Assembly: GCF_029626105.1 (NCBI RefSeq)
Contig: NZ_JARUBH010000009.1
Coordinates: 3,596,001-3,660,000, forward strand
From: Solwaraspora sp. WMMD792
Lineage (GTDB): Bacteria > Actinomycetota > Actinomycetes > Mycobacteriales > Micromonosporaceae
Direction: 5' to 3'
DNA length: 64,000 nucleotides
Part shown: positions 8,586 to 17,364 of the stretch, piece by piece
Position numbering within the stretch: the stretch's first letter is position 1
Layout of the letters: every line of letters begins with the position of its first letter
Made by a program: the position numbers and the translations under genes
The notes under the pieces: model-generated
The model's input: the letters and a program-made list of their open reading frames with translations, nothing else
What the model was told of the DNA's origin: nothing
The model's database searches: none

Positions 8586-9047
8586 CTAGCCTGTCTCCGT
8601 CGCACCGAGCTGTTCCACTCGGTGCTTGAGCTGTGTCAGGGCAGCATCCATGATCATTTTTTCGGCCTTGCGGCGGAACATCCCGAGCATCCCGACGGAG
8701 AGCTCCACCTCCAGCGTGTAGGTCACCGTGGTGGTTCCGTCCCCGTTGTCCTCGATGTCGTACGCACCGTCCTGCCGGCGCTGCATCCGGGACGGCTCAG
8801 CCAGCCGCCACTCGATCCGGGACAGGTCCTCGGAGTACTCGTAGATCAACGTGTACTCGTCTGCGAGCACTCCGGCGTCCAGCACGAAGCGGACCTCACG
8901 GGCGTATCCATCCTCGTACTCCTGGCGCACCTCGACTCGGTCCAGCGCCTCGGTCCACTCGGGGTAGCGCACGAAGTCGCAGATCACCGCCGTCACCCGG
9001 GACGCGGGCGCGGCGACGACGATCGACTTGGTGGAGGACTCCGCCAT
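8586..9047 (-). CDS. SRPBCC (START-like) hydrophobic-ligand-binding protein
   Basis: The 153-residue protein fits the SRPBCC/polyketide-cyclase-like helix-grip fold: TKSIVVAAPASRVTAVICDFVRYPEWTE at the start (given here as the family opening with YPEW), alternating strands in the middle, and a long C-terminal helix (FRRKAEKMIMDAALTQLKHRV). Such proteins bind lipids or other hydrophobic molecules. From general knowledge the orthologue in M. tuberculosis (Rv2185c) also sits next to fadD15, as here. The ATG at 9047 has no ribosome binding site but has TAGCCT seven bases upstream, so the transcript is probably leaderless. The acyl-CoA synthetase gene is divergent from it. Confidence 0.88.
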   Translation of the reverse strand: MAESSTKSIVVAAPASRVTAVICDFVRYPEWTEALDRVEVRQEYEDGYAREVRFVLDAGVLADEYTLIYEYSEDLSRIEWRLAEPSRMQRRQDGAYDIEDNGDGTTTVTYTLEVELSVGMLGMFRRKAEKMIMDAALTQLKHRVEQLGATETG

Positions 9048-9054
9048 GTGGGGC

Positions 9055-9060
9055 AGGCTA
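9055..9060 (-). promoter_or_regulatory. -10 hexamer of a leaderless promoter for the SRPBCC gene
   Basis: TAGCCT on the minus strand lies seven bases before the ATG at 9047, and no Shine-Dalgarno sequence is present. This places the transcription start at or next to the start codon. Confidence 0.6.
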
Positions 9061-9219
9061 CCCGGTGCCGGGCCAAGATCAAGCCAGTGGCCGACAACCG
9101 TCCGGCCGCCACCGGCAGCGGGCTGACCGCGCAGGTCATCGGTCGCCCGGTAGGTTGCGGGTAGCCGGACGTGCACCGCCGGTCCGGTCCGCCTCAGCCC
9201 GCGAGCACAAGGAGTGCAG

Positions 9220-11016
9220 GTGCGCGAGTTCTCCGTACCACCGGTCGTCACGGTCGGTGATGCCGCCAACCTGACCGATCCGGTCTGGGACAACGCCGAG
9301 ACCGCACCGGACGCGGTCCAGTTCACCCGGCCCGGACCGGACGGGCCGCAGGAGGTGACCTGCCGGGAGTTCCGCGACGAGGTGGTGGCGGTCGCCTGCG
9401 GCCTGATCGGCGCGGGAATCAACGCCGGCGACCGGGTCGGTCTGATGAGCCGGACGCGGTACGAGTGGACGCTGCTCGACTACGCGATCTGGTCGATCGG
9501 CGCGGTGACCGTGCCGGTGTACGAGACGTCCAGCGCCGAGCAGGTCAGCTGGATCCTGGCCGACTCCGGGGCGGTCGCCTGCGTGCTGGAGACCAACGGG
9601 CACGCGATCACCCTGGCCTCGGTCCGCGACCGGCTGCCCGCGCTACGCGAGGTGTGGCAGCTGGAAACCGGCGGTCTCGACGAGATCCTGGCCCGGGGCG
9701 GGACCGTCGACGCCGCCCAGGTGCAGCACCGCCGCCAGCAGCTGACCTCGAACGACATCGCCACGATCATCTACACCAGTGGAACCACCGGACGGCCGAA
9801 GGGCTGCGTGCTCAGCCACCGGAACATGTACGCCGACATCGCCAACGCGATCCCCGGTCTGCCGAACCTGTTCCACGAGGGTGCCGCCACTCTGCTGTTC
9901 CTGCCGCTGGCGCACTCGTTCGCCCGACTGATCCAGATCGGCGCGGTGCACGCCCGGGCCACGATGACCCACGCCGCCGACCCGAAGAACCTGGTCGACG
10001 ACCTGGCCAGCGTCCGCCCGACATTCGTGTTGTCCGTACCCCGGGTCTTCGAGAAGGTCTACAACGCGGCCCGGCAGCGTGCCTACGACGGCGGCAAGGG
10101 CGCCATCTTCGACCGGGCCGACCAGGTGGCCGTCGCCTACAGCGAGGCGCTGGACACCCCCGGCGGGCCGGGGCTCGGGCTGCGCGCCCGGCACGCGGTG
10201 TTCGACCGGCTGGTCTACCGGAAGCTGCGGGCCGCGCTCGGCGGCCGGTGCCGCACCGCGATCTCCGGCGGCGCCCCGCTGGGCGCCCGGTTGGCGCACT
10301 TCTTCCGCGGCGTCGGGGTGACCGTCTACGAGGGGTACGGGCTGACCGAGACCTCCCCGGCGGTGTCGGTCAACCTGCAGCACGCGATCCGGATCGGCAC
10401 CGTCGGCCGGCCGCTGCCCGGCGTCAGCGTCCGGATCGCCGACGACGGCGAGGTGCTGATCAGCGGCGACCTGGTGTTCCAGGGGTACTGGAACAACCGG
10501 CAGCAGACCGATGAGGTGCTCACCGACGACGGCTGGTTCCGCAGTGGCGACCTCGGCCAGCTCGACGACGACGGATTCCTCACCATCACCGGGCGTAAGA
10601 AGGAGCTGATCGTCACCGCCGGCGGCAAGAACGTCGCGCCCGCCGTGCTGGAGGACCAGTTGCGGGCCCACCCGCTGGTCAGCCAGTGCGTGGTGGTCGG
10701 CGACCGACGGCCGTTCATCGCCGCGCTGCTCACCGTCGACGAGGACGCCTGGCCGGGCTGGCTGGAACGCAACGGTCACCCGGCCGGTCGCACCGTCGCC
10801 GATCTGCGCGACGATCCGACGCTGCTGGCCGAACTCCAGCAGGCCGTGGACGAGGCGAACCGCGCCGTCTCGGCCGCCGAGTCAATCCGGCGGTTCCGGG
10901 TGCTGGCCCGCGACTTCACTGAGGCGAGCGGCGAGTTGACCCCGTCGCTGAAGGTGAAACGGGCGGTGGTGCACGCCAACTACGAAGCCGAGATCGCCGA
11001 AATCTACGGGGGCTGA
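9220..11016 (+). CDS. fadD15: long-chain fatty acid-CoA ligase (FadD15-like)
   Basis: An AMP-forming acyl-CoA synthetase of about 598 residues that activates long-chain fatty acids with ATP and CoA. It shows the adenylate-forming core motif IIYTSGTTGRPKG near residue 190, the GYGLTETSP motif near 375, the GWFRSGDLG hinge region (Asp binds ribose) and TGRKKELIVTAGGKNVAP, ending in the C-terminal lysine region SLKVKR. I placed the start at the GTG at 9220 because AAGGAG at 9209-9214 sits five bases before it; the GTG at 9214 overlaps that site. The position beside SRPBCC matches the conserved actinobacterial arrangement. Confidence 0.94.
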   Translation: MREFSVPPVVTVGDAANLTDPVWDNAETAPDAVQFTRPGPDGPQEVTCREFRDEVVAVACGLIGAGINAGDRVGLMSRTRYEWTLLDYAIWSIGAVTVPVYETSSAEQVSWILADSGAVACVLETNGHAITLASVRDRLPALREVWQLETGGLDEILARGGTVDAAQVQHRRQQLTSNDIATIIYTSGTTGRPKGCVLSHRNMYADIANAIPGLPNLFHEGAATLLFLPLAHSFARLIQIGAVHARATMTHAADPKNLVDDLASVRPTFVLSVPRVFEKVYNAARQRAYDGGKGAIFDRADQVAVAYSEALDTPGGPGLGLRARHAVFDRLVYRKLRAALGGRCRTAISGGAPLGARLAHFFRGVGVTVYEGYGLTETSPAVSVNLQHAIRIGTVGRPLPGVSVRIADDGEVLISGDLVFQGYWNNRQQTDEVLTDDGWFRSGDLGQLDDDGFLTITGRKKELIVTAGGKNVAPAVLEDQLRAHPLVSQCVVVGDRRPFIAALLTVDEDAWPGWLERNGHPAGRTVADLRDDPTLLAELQQAVDEANRAVSAAESIRRFRVLARDFTEASGELTPSLKVKRAVVHANYEAEIAEIYGG

Positions 11017-11017
11017 C

Positions 11018-11023
11018 TACCAT
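11018..11023 (+). promoter_or_regulatory. -10 hexamer of a leaderless promoter for the sensor kinase
   Basis: TACCAT lies seven bases before the GTG at 11031 and no ribosome binding site is present. The hexamer starts just two bases after the acyl-CoA synthetase stop codon, so this promoter sits directly behind the upstream gene. Confidence 0.5.
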
Positions 11024-11030
11024 CCGTCAC

Positions 11031-12728
11031 GTGTCCGCACCGACATCCGACGCGCCCCGTCCGCATCCACTCGCCGCGGTGGCGCGCCTGGTCATGCTCG
11101 CGCTCGTCGCGGTACTGACCCTGGTCACCACCCGGGACCTCGGCGAACTGCGCTGGGTGGCGCTGCTGGCGGTCGCCGGCGCCCCGGCGGTACTCGTCCC
11201 CCGTCACCCGGTCATCGCCATGCTCGGCCGCCTCGCCGAGGTCGTCATCGTCGGCCTGGCCACGAGCGAGGTGGCCGCCGCCGCCAACCTGCGCGGCTCC
11301 ATCGGTGCCGGGCTGGGCGCGTCGGCGATGCTGCCGTACCTGTCGGTGCCGTTGACGGTGGCGGTGCTGCAACGGCGGACCCGCGAGGCGACCGCGCTGC
11401 TCGGCGTCACCGCGCTCACCCTGGCCCTCAGCGGGTTGTTCACCACGATCGACGGCCGACCGCAGCTGGCCCAGCTCGGCTACGTCGCGGTCTGCACGCA
11501 GTGGCTGATCCTGGCCAGCCTCGGCATCGTGGCCGCCGGCACGCTGCAGCAGGTGATGCAGGCCCGTGGGGAGAGCAAGCCGGCCCCGTACGCGGAGGCC
11601 ACCCGGCTGCTCACCCAGCTGCGCAGCGTCGCGCGGCAGCTGCCCGGTGCCACGCTCGACCCCGGCAGCATCTCCGAGCATCTGATCGAGGAGCTGCGGG
11701 CGGTGGCGCCGACCGGTCGCACCGCGGTGCTCTCCGGCAGCGGTGGGGGGCGGCTGGTGGTGCTCGCCCAGGCCGGTCTGGATCGGGTCGACTGGGAGAC
11801 GACTCTGGACGCCGATTCGGCCATCGCCGACGCCTGGGCCAGCCAACTGCCGCAGACGGCGGCCCGCTCGCAGGCCCGGTCGCATCCCGGCGGTGACGTG
11901 TCGGCGCTGGTGGTGCCGCTGGTCGCCGGGGTGCGCACGGTCGGTCTGGTGATCCTGGAGACGGACAGCGCCAACGCCTACCCGCCGCCGGTGGTCGGCC
12001 GGATCACCGCGTTGACCCGCCCGGCGGCGCTGCGGCTGGAGGCCGCGCTGCTGTTCGACGAGGTCCGGTCGCTGGCCACCAACGAGGAACGGCAACGGCT
12101 GGCCCGGGAGATCCACGACGGGGTGGCCCAGGAGCTGGTGATGGTCGGCTACGGCATCGACAACGCCCTGGCCACCCTGCCGGAGGGCAGTGACGAGACC
12201 GCCGAGGACCTGCGGACGCTGCGCGGTGAGGTCACCCGGGTGATCACCGAGCTGCGGCTGAGCCTGTTCGAGCTGCGCAGTGAGGTGGACCGGCACGGCG
12301 GGCTGGCGGCCGCGATCGCCGAGTACGCCCGTACCGTCGGATCGTCCGGCCGGTTGCGGGTGCACCTGTCGCTGGACGAGTCCGGGGCCCGGCTGCCGGC
12401 GGCCACCGAGGCGGAACTGCTGCGCATCGCACAGGAGGCGATTACCAATGCGCGCAAGCATGCCGGTGCCGCGAATCTGTGGGTCACGTGCGACATTGAC
12501 CCGCCGTACGCGCAAATAGAAGTGTCGGATGACGGTCAGGGGATCGCCGACCAGCGTCCGGACGGGCGGTACGGTCTTGCGATCATGGCAGAGAGAGCGG
12601 AACGTATCCGGGGCCGGTTGGAGATCAGGCCACGACACCCGAGCGGAACGACCGTGGCAGTGGTGCTCGGAACCTCGCCCCGGCGCGATAGCGTGCGCGA
12701 TAGCGTGACAGCACCAGAAGGGGAGTAG
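11031..12728 (+). CDS. NarL-family sensor histidine kinase with GAF-like domain
   Basis: A membrane sensor of 565 residues. The N-terminal third (about 15-170) holds five or six hydrophobic segments, followed by a GAF-like domain (about 215-345). The HisKA_3 dimerisation helix has LAREIHDGVAQE with His362 as the likely phospho-acceptor. The HATPase domain shows an N-box (RIAQEAITNARKHAG) and a DDGQGI G1 box. The partner response regulator begins seven bases downstream. The signal is unknown; a pair like this next to acyl-CoA ligase genes occurs in other actinomycetes. The start is a GTG with a TACCAT hexamer just upstream instead of a ribosome binding site. Confidence 0.92.
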   Translation: MSAPTSDAPRPHPLAAVARLVMLALVAVLTLVTTRDLGELRWVALLAVAGAPAVLVPRHPVIAMLGRLAEVVIVGLATSEVAAAANLRGSIGAGLGASAMLPYLSVPLTVAVLQRRTREATALLGVTALTLALSGLFTTIDGRPQLAQLGYVAVCTQWLILASLGIVAAGTLQQVMQARGESKPAPYAEATRLLTQLRSVARQLPGATLDPGSISEHLIEELRAVAPTGRTAVLSGSGGGRLVVLAQAGLDRVDWETTLDADSAIADAWASQLPQTAARSQARSHPGGDVSALVVPLVAGVRTVGLVILETDSANAYPPPVVGRITALTRPAALRLEAALLFDEVRSLATNEERQRLAREIHDGVAQELVMVGYGIDNALATLPEGSDETAEDLRTLRGEVTRVITELRLSLFELRSEVDRHGGLAAAIAEYARTVGSSGRLRVHLSLDESGARLPAATEAELLRIAQEAITNARKHAGAANLWVTCDIDPPYAQIEVSDDGQGIADQRPDGRYGLAIMAERAERIRGRLEIRPRHPSGTTVAVVLGTSPRRDSVRDSVTAPEGE

Positions 12729-12735
12729 CCACAGC

Positions 12736-13404
12736 ATGACCACCAGCCCCACACCGACCACCCGGACCAAGGTCCTGCTTGTCGATGATCACGACCTCAT
12801 CCGGAAGGGCCTGCGGCACGCTTTCGAGCGCGACCGCCAGTTCGAGGTCGTCGGTGAGGCCGCAACGGCGGCCGAGGGTGTACGCCAGGCGGGCGCCCTG
12901 CAACCAGATGTTGTGATCATGGACCTGCGGCTGCCGGACGGCAGCGGCCTCGAAGCGACCCGGGCGCTGCGCAAGTCCAGCTCCACGATGGGCATCGTGG
13001 TGTTGACCATGTACGCCGGCGACGACCAACTGTTCGGCGCGCTGGAGGCCGGGGCCAGCGCGTTCGTGCCGAAGACCGCACCGGCGGACGAGGTGGTCGC
13101 GGCGGCCCGGCACGCGGCCTCCTCGCCGAGCGCGTTCACCGCGGCTGACCTGGCCGAGGCGATGAAACGCCGGCTCGCGCCGTCCGGGCCGCAACTGTCC
13201 CCCCGGGAGGGCCAGGTGCTGCGCCTGCTCGCCGACGGGATGAGCGTGGCCGGGATCGCCAAGCAGTTGTTCGTCAGCGAGTCGACGGCCAAGACGCACA
13301 TTTCCAAGTTGTACGAGAAGCTCGGCGCGGCGAACCGGGCCCAGGCGCTGATGACGGCGCTGCGGCTCGGTCTGCTCGAGGCGCCGGACGCTCCGAAGTT
13401 CTGA
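12736..13404 (+). CDS. NarL/LuxR-type response regulator
   Basis: A DNA-binding response regulator of 222 residues paired with the kinase seven bases upstream. The receiver domain has the acidic pair in LLVDDHD, the phospho-acceptor Asp63 in VVIMDLRLPDGSG, the switch Thr in VVLTMYAGD and the Lys in FVPKTAP. The C-terminal LuxR-type helix-turn-helix begins LSPREGQVLRLLADGMS and contains ESTAKTHISKLYEKLG. All switch residues are intact, unlike the receiver-like protein at 31700. Target genes cannot be inferred; autoregulation of the kinase operon is common in this family. Confidence 0.94.
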   Translation: MTTSPTPTTRTKVLLVDDHDLIRKGLRHAFERDRQFEVVGEAATAAEGVRQAGALQPDVVIMDLRLPDGSGLEATRALRKSSSTMGIVVLTMYAGDDQLFGALEAGASAFVPKTAPADEVVAAARHAASSPSAFTAADLAEAMKRRLAPSGPQLSPREGQVLRLLADGMSVAGIAKQLFVSESTAKTHISKLYEKLGAANRAQALMTALRLGLLEAPDAPKF

Positions 13405-13581
13405 CCTGGTCACGTGGTGCCGGCGACGGGTGGGCCGGCCCACGTCGACCGTGGCGACTCTGATCGGCGCGGCGGGAACCTCGCGGTTCGGACGCTCTGG
13501 ATGCCCGGGCACGCAGCGGGCACAATGGCTAGCGCCACCAGCCAGCCAGCAAACGGCCAGACAGGGACAAAAGGGGCGAAA

Positions 13582-14391
13582 ATGGATCGGCCGCACTGGG
13601 CACCGGAGAACATCGACGTCGAGCGGCCGAGCGTCGCCCGGATGTACGACTACTACCTCGGCGGCTCACACAACTTCGCCGCCGATCGGGCCGCCGCCCA
13701 GGCGATGATCACGGCCGTTCCCGATGCCCCGTTGATGGCCCAGGCGAACCGGGCCTTCATGCGCCGCGTCGTGCAATTCCTCGTCGAGTCGGGAATCCGG
13801 CAGTTCCTTGACATCGGCTCCGGGATCCCCACTGTGGGCAACGTGCACGAGATCGCCCAACGGCTGGCACCGGAATCGAAGGTCGCCTACGTGGACGTCG
13901 ATCCGGTCGCCGTCGCACACAGCCGGGAGATCCTCGCCGGCAACGACCGGACCACGATCCTGCATGAGGACCTGCGCAACCCGGAACGGATCCTGCACGA
14001 TCCTCAGGTGCGCAAGCTACTCGACTTCGACCAGCCGGTCGCGGTGCTGATCGTCGCGGTCCTGCATTTCGTGCCGGACTCCGACGACCCCACCGGGATC
14101 CTGGCCGAGCTGCGCGCCGCCCTCGCGCCCGGCAGCTATCTGGTCCTGTCCCAGGCCAGCGACGACGGTCGCAGCGACGAGGAACGCCGCGAGGCGGACC
14201 AGATCTACCGGCGCACCGACAACCCGCTCAACATCCGGTCCCGGGCCGCGCTGACCAACTTCTTCGACGGGTTCGACCTGCTACCGCCGGGCGTGGTCTG
14301 GGTGCCGCAGTGGCGCCCCGAGTCGCCCGAGGCGGCCGAGGACGCCGAGCGTGCCGTCTTCATGGGCGGGGTAGGCCGACTCGGTGGCTGA
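13582..14391 (+). CDS. DUF574-type SAM-dependent methyltransferase
   Basis: A 269-residue protein of the DUF574 family, abundant in Streptomyces and Micromonospora. It starts with the family signature PSVARMYDYYLGGSHNFAADR, then QFLDIGSGIPT (SAM motif I) and VAYVDVDPVAVAHS (motif II acidic residue binding the SAM ribose). The substrate of the family is unknown. I chose the ATG at 13582, preceded by AAGGGGC at a proper distance; the in-frame upstream part has no family similarity. Its stop overlaps the GTG of the GGDEF-EAL gene by eight bases, so the two proteins are made together. Confidence 0.9.
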   Translation: MDRPHWAPENIDVERPSVARMYDYYLGGSHNFAADRAAAQAMITAVPDAPLMAQANRAFMRRVVQFLVESGIRQFLDIGSGIPTVGNVHEIAQRLAPESKVAYVDVDPVAVAHSREILAGNDRTTILHEDLRNPERILHDPQVRKLLDFDQPVAVLIVAVLHFVPDSDDPTGILAELRAALAPGSYLVLSQASDDGRSDEERREADQIYRRTDNPLNIRSRAALTNFFDGFDLLPPGVVWVPQWRPESPEAAEDAERAVFMGGVGRLGG

Positions 14392-16165
14392 GCAGTCCGA
14401 GCCGGCCGCCGATCCGCCCGGTGGACGGCCACCGGGCGTCGCCGCCGTCGCCCGGGCCTGGGCCAAGGCGGTAACCGGGACCAGCTACCTGCCGCTGACC
14501 CAGGAGCAGTTGGAGGCGTTTCTCGGCGACCTGACCGTACGGCTCGTCACGGCGCTGCGCGCCGAGCCGTTCACCATCCGGGTCGGCTACCAGGTCGGGT
14601 CGGACCTGGTCGCCGCGCACATCGCCTCGGCGGAAGGGCTCGGCCGCACCATCGAGGTACTCGACCTGCGGCTACTGCGCGACCTGGACATCGACGACCC
14701 GGACATGCCGGACCGGATGGCACGGCTGCTCGGCGGTATCGCCACCGGCTACACCCGGGCGCTGCGCGACCGCACCCTGGACGAGCAGGAGACCATCCGC
14801 CGCGCGGCGTTGGTCGCCCGGGAGCAGGCCGAGATCGCGCTGCGGGAGAGCGAGGCCCGGTACCGGCACCGGGCCACCCACGACCCGCTCACCGATCTGC
14901 CCAACCGGAGCCTGTTCACCCAGCGGCTGGACGACGTGTTCAGCACGACCGGGCGTACCGGCGGGGACGGACGCCGACTCGGCGTCTGCTTCGTCGACCT
15001 CGACGGTTTCAAGATCGTCAACGACACCCTCGGCCACCACATCGGGGACCTGCTGCTGGTCTCCGTCGCCGAGCGGCTGCGCCGGGGCGTCGGCGAACAC
15101 CTGGTGGCCCGCATCGGTGGCGACGAGTTCGTCATCCTGGTCGCCGACACCACCTGCACCGACGACGTGCTCAAGGTCGCCGAGGCCGCGCTCGCCGCGA
15201 TCGGCGAACCGGTCGTCGTCGACGGCCACGAGCTGACCGTGACCGCCAGCATCGGCATCGTGGAGCGCACGGTCGCCGGCACCACCCCGAGCGAGGTGAT
15301 GCGGGCCGCCGACGTCACCCTGCACTGGGCGAAATCGGCGGGCAAGGGCCGGTGGGCGCTGTTCGATCCGGTGCGCAACGACCACCAGCTGGCCCGGTAC
15401 GCGCTGTCCGCGGCGATGCCCGCCGCTCTCGACCGGGGCGAGTTCTTCCTGGACTACCAGCCGCTGGTCGCGCTCGCCGGCGGCGCGCTGCTCGGCGTCG
15501 AGGCGCTGGTCCGCTGGCGGCACCCGACGATGGGGGTACTCGGGCCGGACCGGTTCATCTCCCTCGCCGAGGACTCCGGGCTGATCGTCCGGCTCGGATC
15601 GTGGGTGCTGGCGGAAGCCTGCCGGGAGGCCCGGCGCTGGCTGGACCGCAGCGCGAACGCCCCGTTCGTCAGTGTCAACCTGGCTGTCCGGCAGGTCAAC
15701 GACCTCGGTCTGGTGCGGTACGTGACCGAGGTGCTCGCCGACACCCGGCTACCAGCCGACCGGCTGCAGCTGGAGATCACCGAGAGCGCCCTGATGAGCA
15801 CCGCCGACGGACCGGTCCGCACCCTGCGAGAACTGGCCGACCTGGGCGTACGGATCGCCATCGACGACTTCGGGACGGGCTACTCCAACCTGTCCTACCT
15901 CCGCTCGCTGCCGGTGCAGGAGCTGAAGCTGGCCGGGAAGTTCGTCGAAGGGCTCCGTGCCCCGGCGGGCACCGACCGGACCGACGAGAGCATCCTGCTC
16001 ACCCTGGTGACGTTGGCCCACACGCTGCGGCTGACGGTCACCGCCGAAGGAGTGGAGACCGCCGGGCAGGCCGAGCGGCTCCGGGCGATCGGCTGCGACG
16101 CCGCCCAGGGCTGGCATTTCGGCCGGCCCGGACCAGCCGACGGGATCACCGAACGACTCGGCTGA
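14384..16165 (+). CDS. GGDEF-EAL cyclic-di-GMP synthase/phosphodiesterase
   Basis: Cytosolic c-di-GMP enzyme of 593 residues without TM helices. Residues 1-150 form a helical N-domain common in actinobacterial GGDEF-EAL proteins, then a short coiled segment (EQAEIALRESEARYRHRATHD). The cyclase has an intact GGDEF (245-249); the upstream RxxD inhibitory site is absent (VGEH instead). The EAL domain has E373-A-L, the Asn of NLAVRQ, ITESAL, IDDFGTGYSNLSYL, Lys515 and the downstream AEGVE and QGWHFGRP, so the catalytic set is complete. The usual KIDRSFV reads KLAGKFV, with Ala517 for Asp. Both activities look possible. Translation is coupled to the DUF574 methyltransferase by an eight-base overlap. 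Confidence 0.93.
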   Translation: MAEQSEPAADPPGGRPPGVAAVARAWAKAVTGTSYLPLTQEQLEAFLGDLTVRLVTALRAEPFTIRVGYQVGSDLVAAHIASAEGLGRTIEVLDLRLLRDLDIDDPDMPDRMARLLGGIATGYTRALRDRTLDEQETIRRAALVAREQAEIALRESEARYRHRATHDPLTDLPNRSLFTQRLDDVFSTTGRTGGDGRRLGVCFVDLDGFKIVNDTLGHHIGDLLLVSVAERLRRGVGEHLVARIGGDEFVILVADTTCTDDVLKVAEAALAAIGEPVVVDGHELTVTASIGIVERTVAGTTPSEVMRAADVTLHWAKSAGKGRWALFDPVRNDHQLARYALSAAMPAALDRGEFFLDYQPLVALAGGALLGVEALVRWRHPTMGVLGPDRFISLAEDSGLIVRLGSWVLAEACREARRWLDRSANAPFVSVNLAVRQVNDLGLVRYVTEVLADTRLPADRLQLEITESALMSTADGPVRTLRELADLGVRIAIDDFGTGYSNLSYLRSLPVQELKLAGKFVEGLRAPAGTDRTDESILLTLVTLAHTLRLTVTAEGVETAGQAERLRAIGCDAAQGWHFGRPGPADGITERLG

Positions 16166-16239
16166 CGCCGCAAGCAGCCGCCCACCGCAGGAGGGCCGGG
16201 CGACGCCGCCGGGAGTCACGCCGCCGAGGGTCACGCCGC

Positions 16240-17364
16240 TCAGCCGGCCAGCAGCGACGCCATCCGCTGCGCCTGGGTGTCCCAGCGCCATTCACGCTCC
16301 ACCCAGGCCCGACCGGCGGCCCCCATCCGCCGGGCCAGCTCCCGGTCGGCCAGCAGGCCCGCCAGCCGTTCGGCCAGCTGGCTCGAGTCTCGACCGTTCA
16401 CGACGTACCCGGTCTCGCCGTCGCGGACCGCATCCGGCGCGCCGCCGGAATCCCCGGCCACCACTGGCAGCCCGGTCGCCGATCCTTCCAGGTAGACGAT
16501 GCCCAGGCCTTCCACGTCGAGCCCGCCGCGACGGGTGCGGCAGGGCATCGCGTACACGTCCCCGGCGGCGTAGTGCGCCGGCAGTTCCGCCCAGGGCACC
16601 GCCCCGGTGAAGGTGACGTCGTCGGCCACCCCGGCGCGCCCGGCGAGTCGTTGCAACCGGCTGCGGTCCGGGCCGCCGCCGACGATCAGCAACGCGGCGC
16701 CCGGCACCCGACGCCGTACCAGCGGCCAGGCCCGGATCAACGTGTCCTGACCCTTGCGCGGCACCAGCCGGGACACGCAGACCACCACCGGCCGGTCCGA
16801 CAACCGGTGCCGGCGGCGCACCTCGCCGCCGTCGACGCCCGGATGGTAGGCATCGGTGTCCACACCCGGGGCGAGCCGACGCAGCTCGGTCAGCCCGCCG
16901 ATCGCGCGGTCCAGCCGGACCCGGGTGTACTCCCCCAGGTAGGTCACCACGTCGGTGGCGCGGGCGATCCGGCGGAGCATCGACCTCGCGCCGGGCAGCG
17001 CGGCCCACCCCACCTCGTGCCCATGGGTCAGGGCCACCGCCCGGCTGATCCCGACCCGCCGGCGCAGGCCGTCGGCGAGCAGGCCGAGCGGCGCGGCCGC
17101 CCCGAACCAGACGGTGTCGCAGCCCCGGGCCCGCGCCAGGGCGGCGGTCTGCCGGGCCACCGCCGGCGTGGGCAGCAGCATGCCGGTCGGGTTACGGATC
17201 ACCTCGAACGGCTGGTCGGCGTCGAACCGCTCGGCACCGTCGTAGCTCGACGCGTAGACCACGATGGTCTGCGCGGGCTGCCGCAGCGCCAGATTGTGCA
17301 CGAACGACTGGATGCCGCCGGGCCGCGGCGGAAAGTCGTTGGTGACCAGCAGGGTGCGGTTCAT
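16240..17364 (-). CDS. pimB: GT4 mannosyltransferase, PimB-like
   Basis: A GT-B glycosyltransferase of 374 residues, most likely the GDP-mannose-dependent enzyme adding the second mannose to phosphatidylinositol monomannoside at the inner membrane face. It has the glycine-rich acceptor loop NDFPPRPGGIQ, VSRLVPRKGQD in the linker (Arg/Lys binding the diphosphate), LIVGGGPD, and the EGLGIVYLEGSATGLPVVAG stretch with the E-x7-E motif, named here in parts (EGLGIVYLEG). Synteny with the fadD15-pimB region of mycobacteria supports the assignment. Its ATG overlaps the stop of the M48 protease gene (ATGA). Confidence 0.88.
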   Translation of the reverse strand: MNRTLLVTNDFPPRPGGIQSFVHNLALRQPAQTIVVYASSYDGAERFDADQPFEVIRNPTGMLLPTPAVARQTAALARARGCDTVWFGAAAPLGLLADGLRRRVGISRAVALTHGHEVGWAALPGARSMLRRIARATDVVTYLGEYTRVRLDRAIGGLTELRRLAPGVDTDAYHPGVDGGEVRRRHRLSDRPVVVCVSRLVPRKGQDTLIRAWPLVRRRVPGAALLIVGGGPDRSRLQRLAGRAGVADDVTFTGAVPWAELPAHYAAGDVYAMPCRTRRGGLDVEGLGIVYLEGSATGLPVVAGDSGGAPDAVRDGETGYVVNGRDSSQLAERLAGLLADRELARRMGAAGRAWVEREWRWDTQAQRMASLLAG

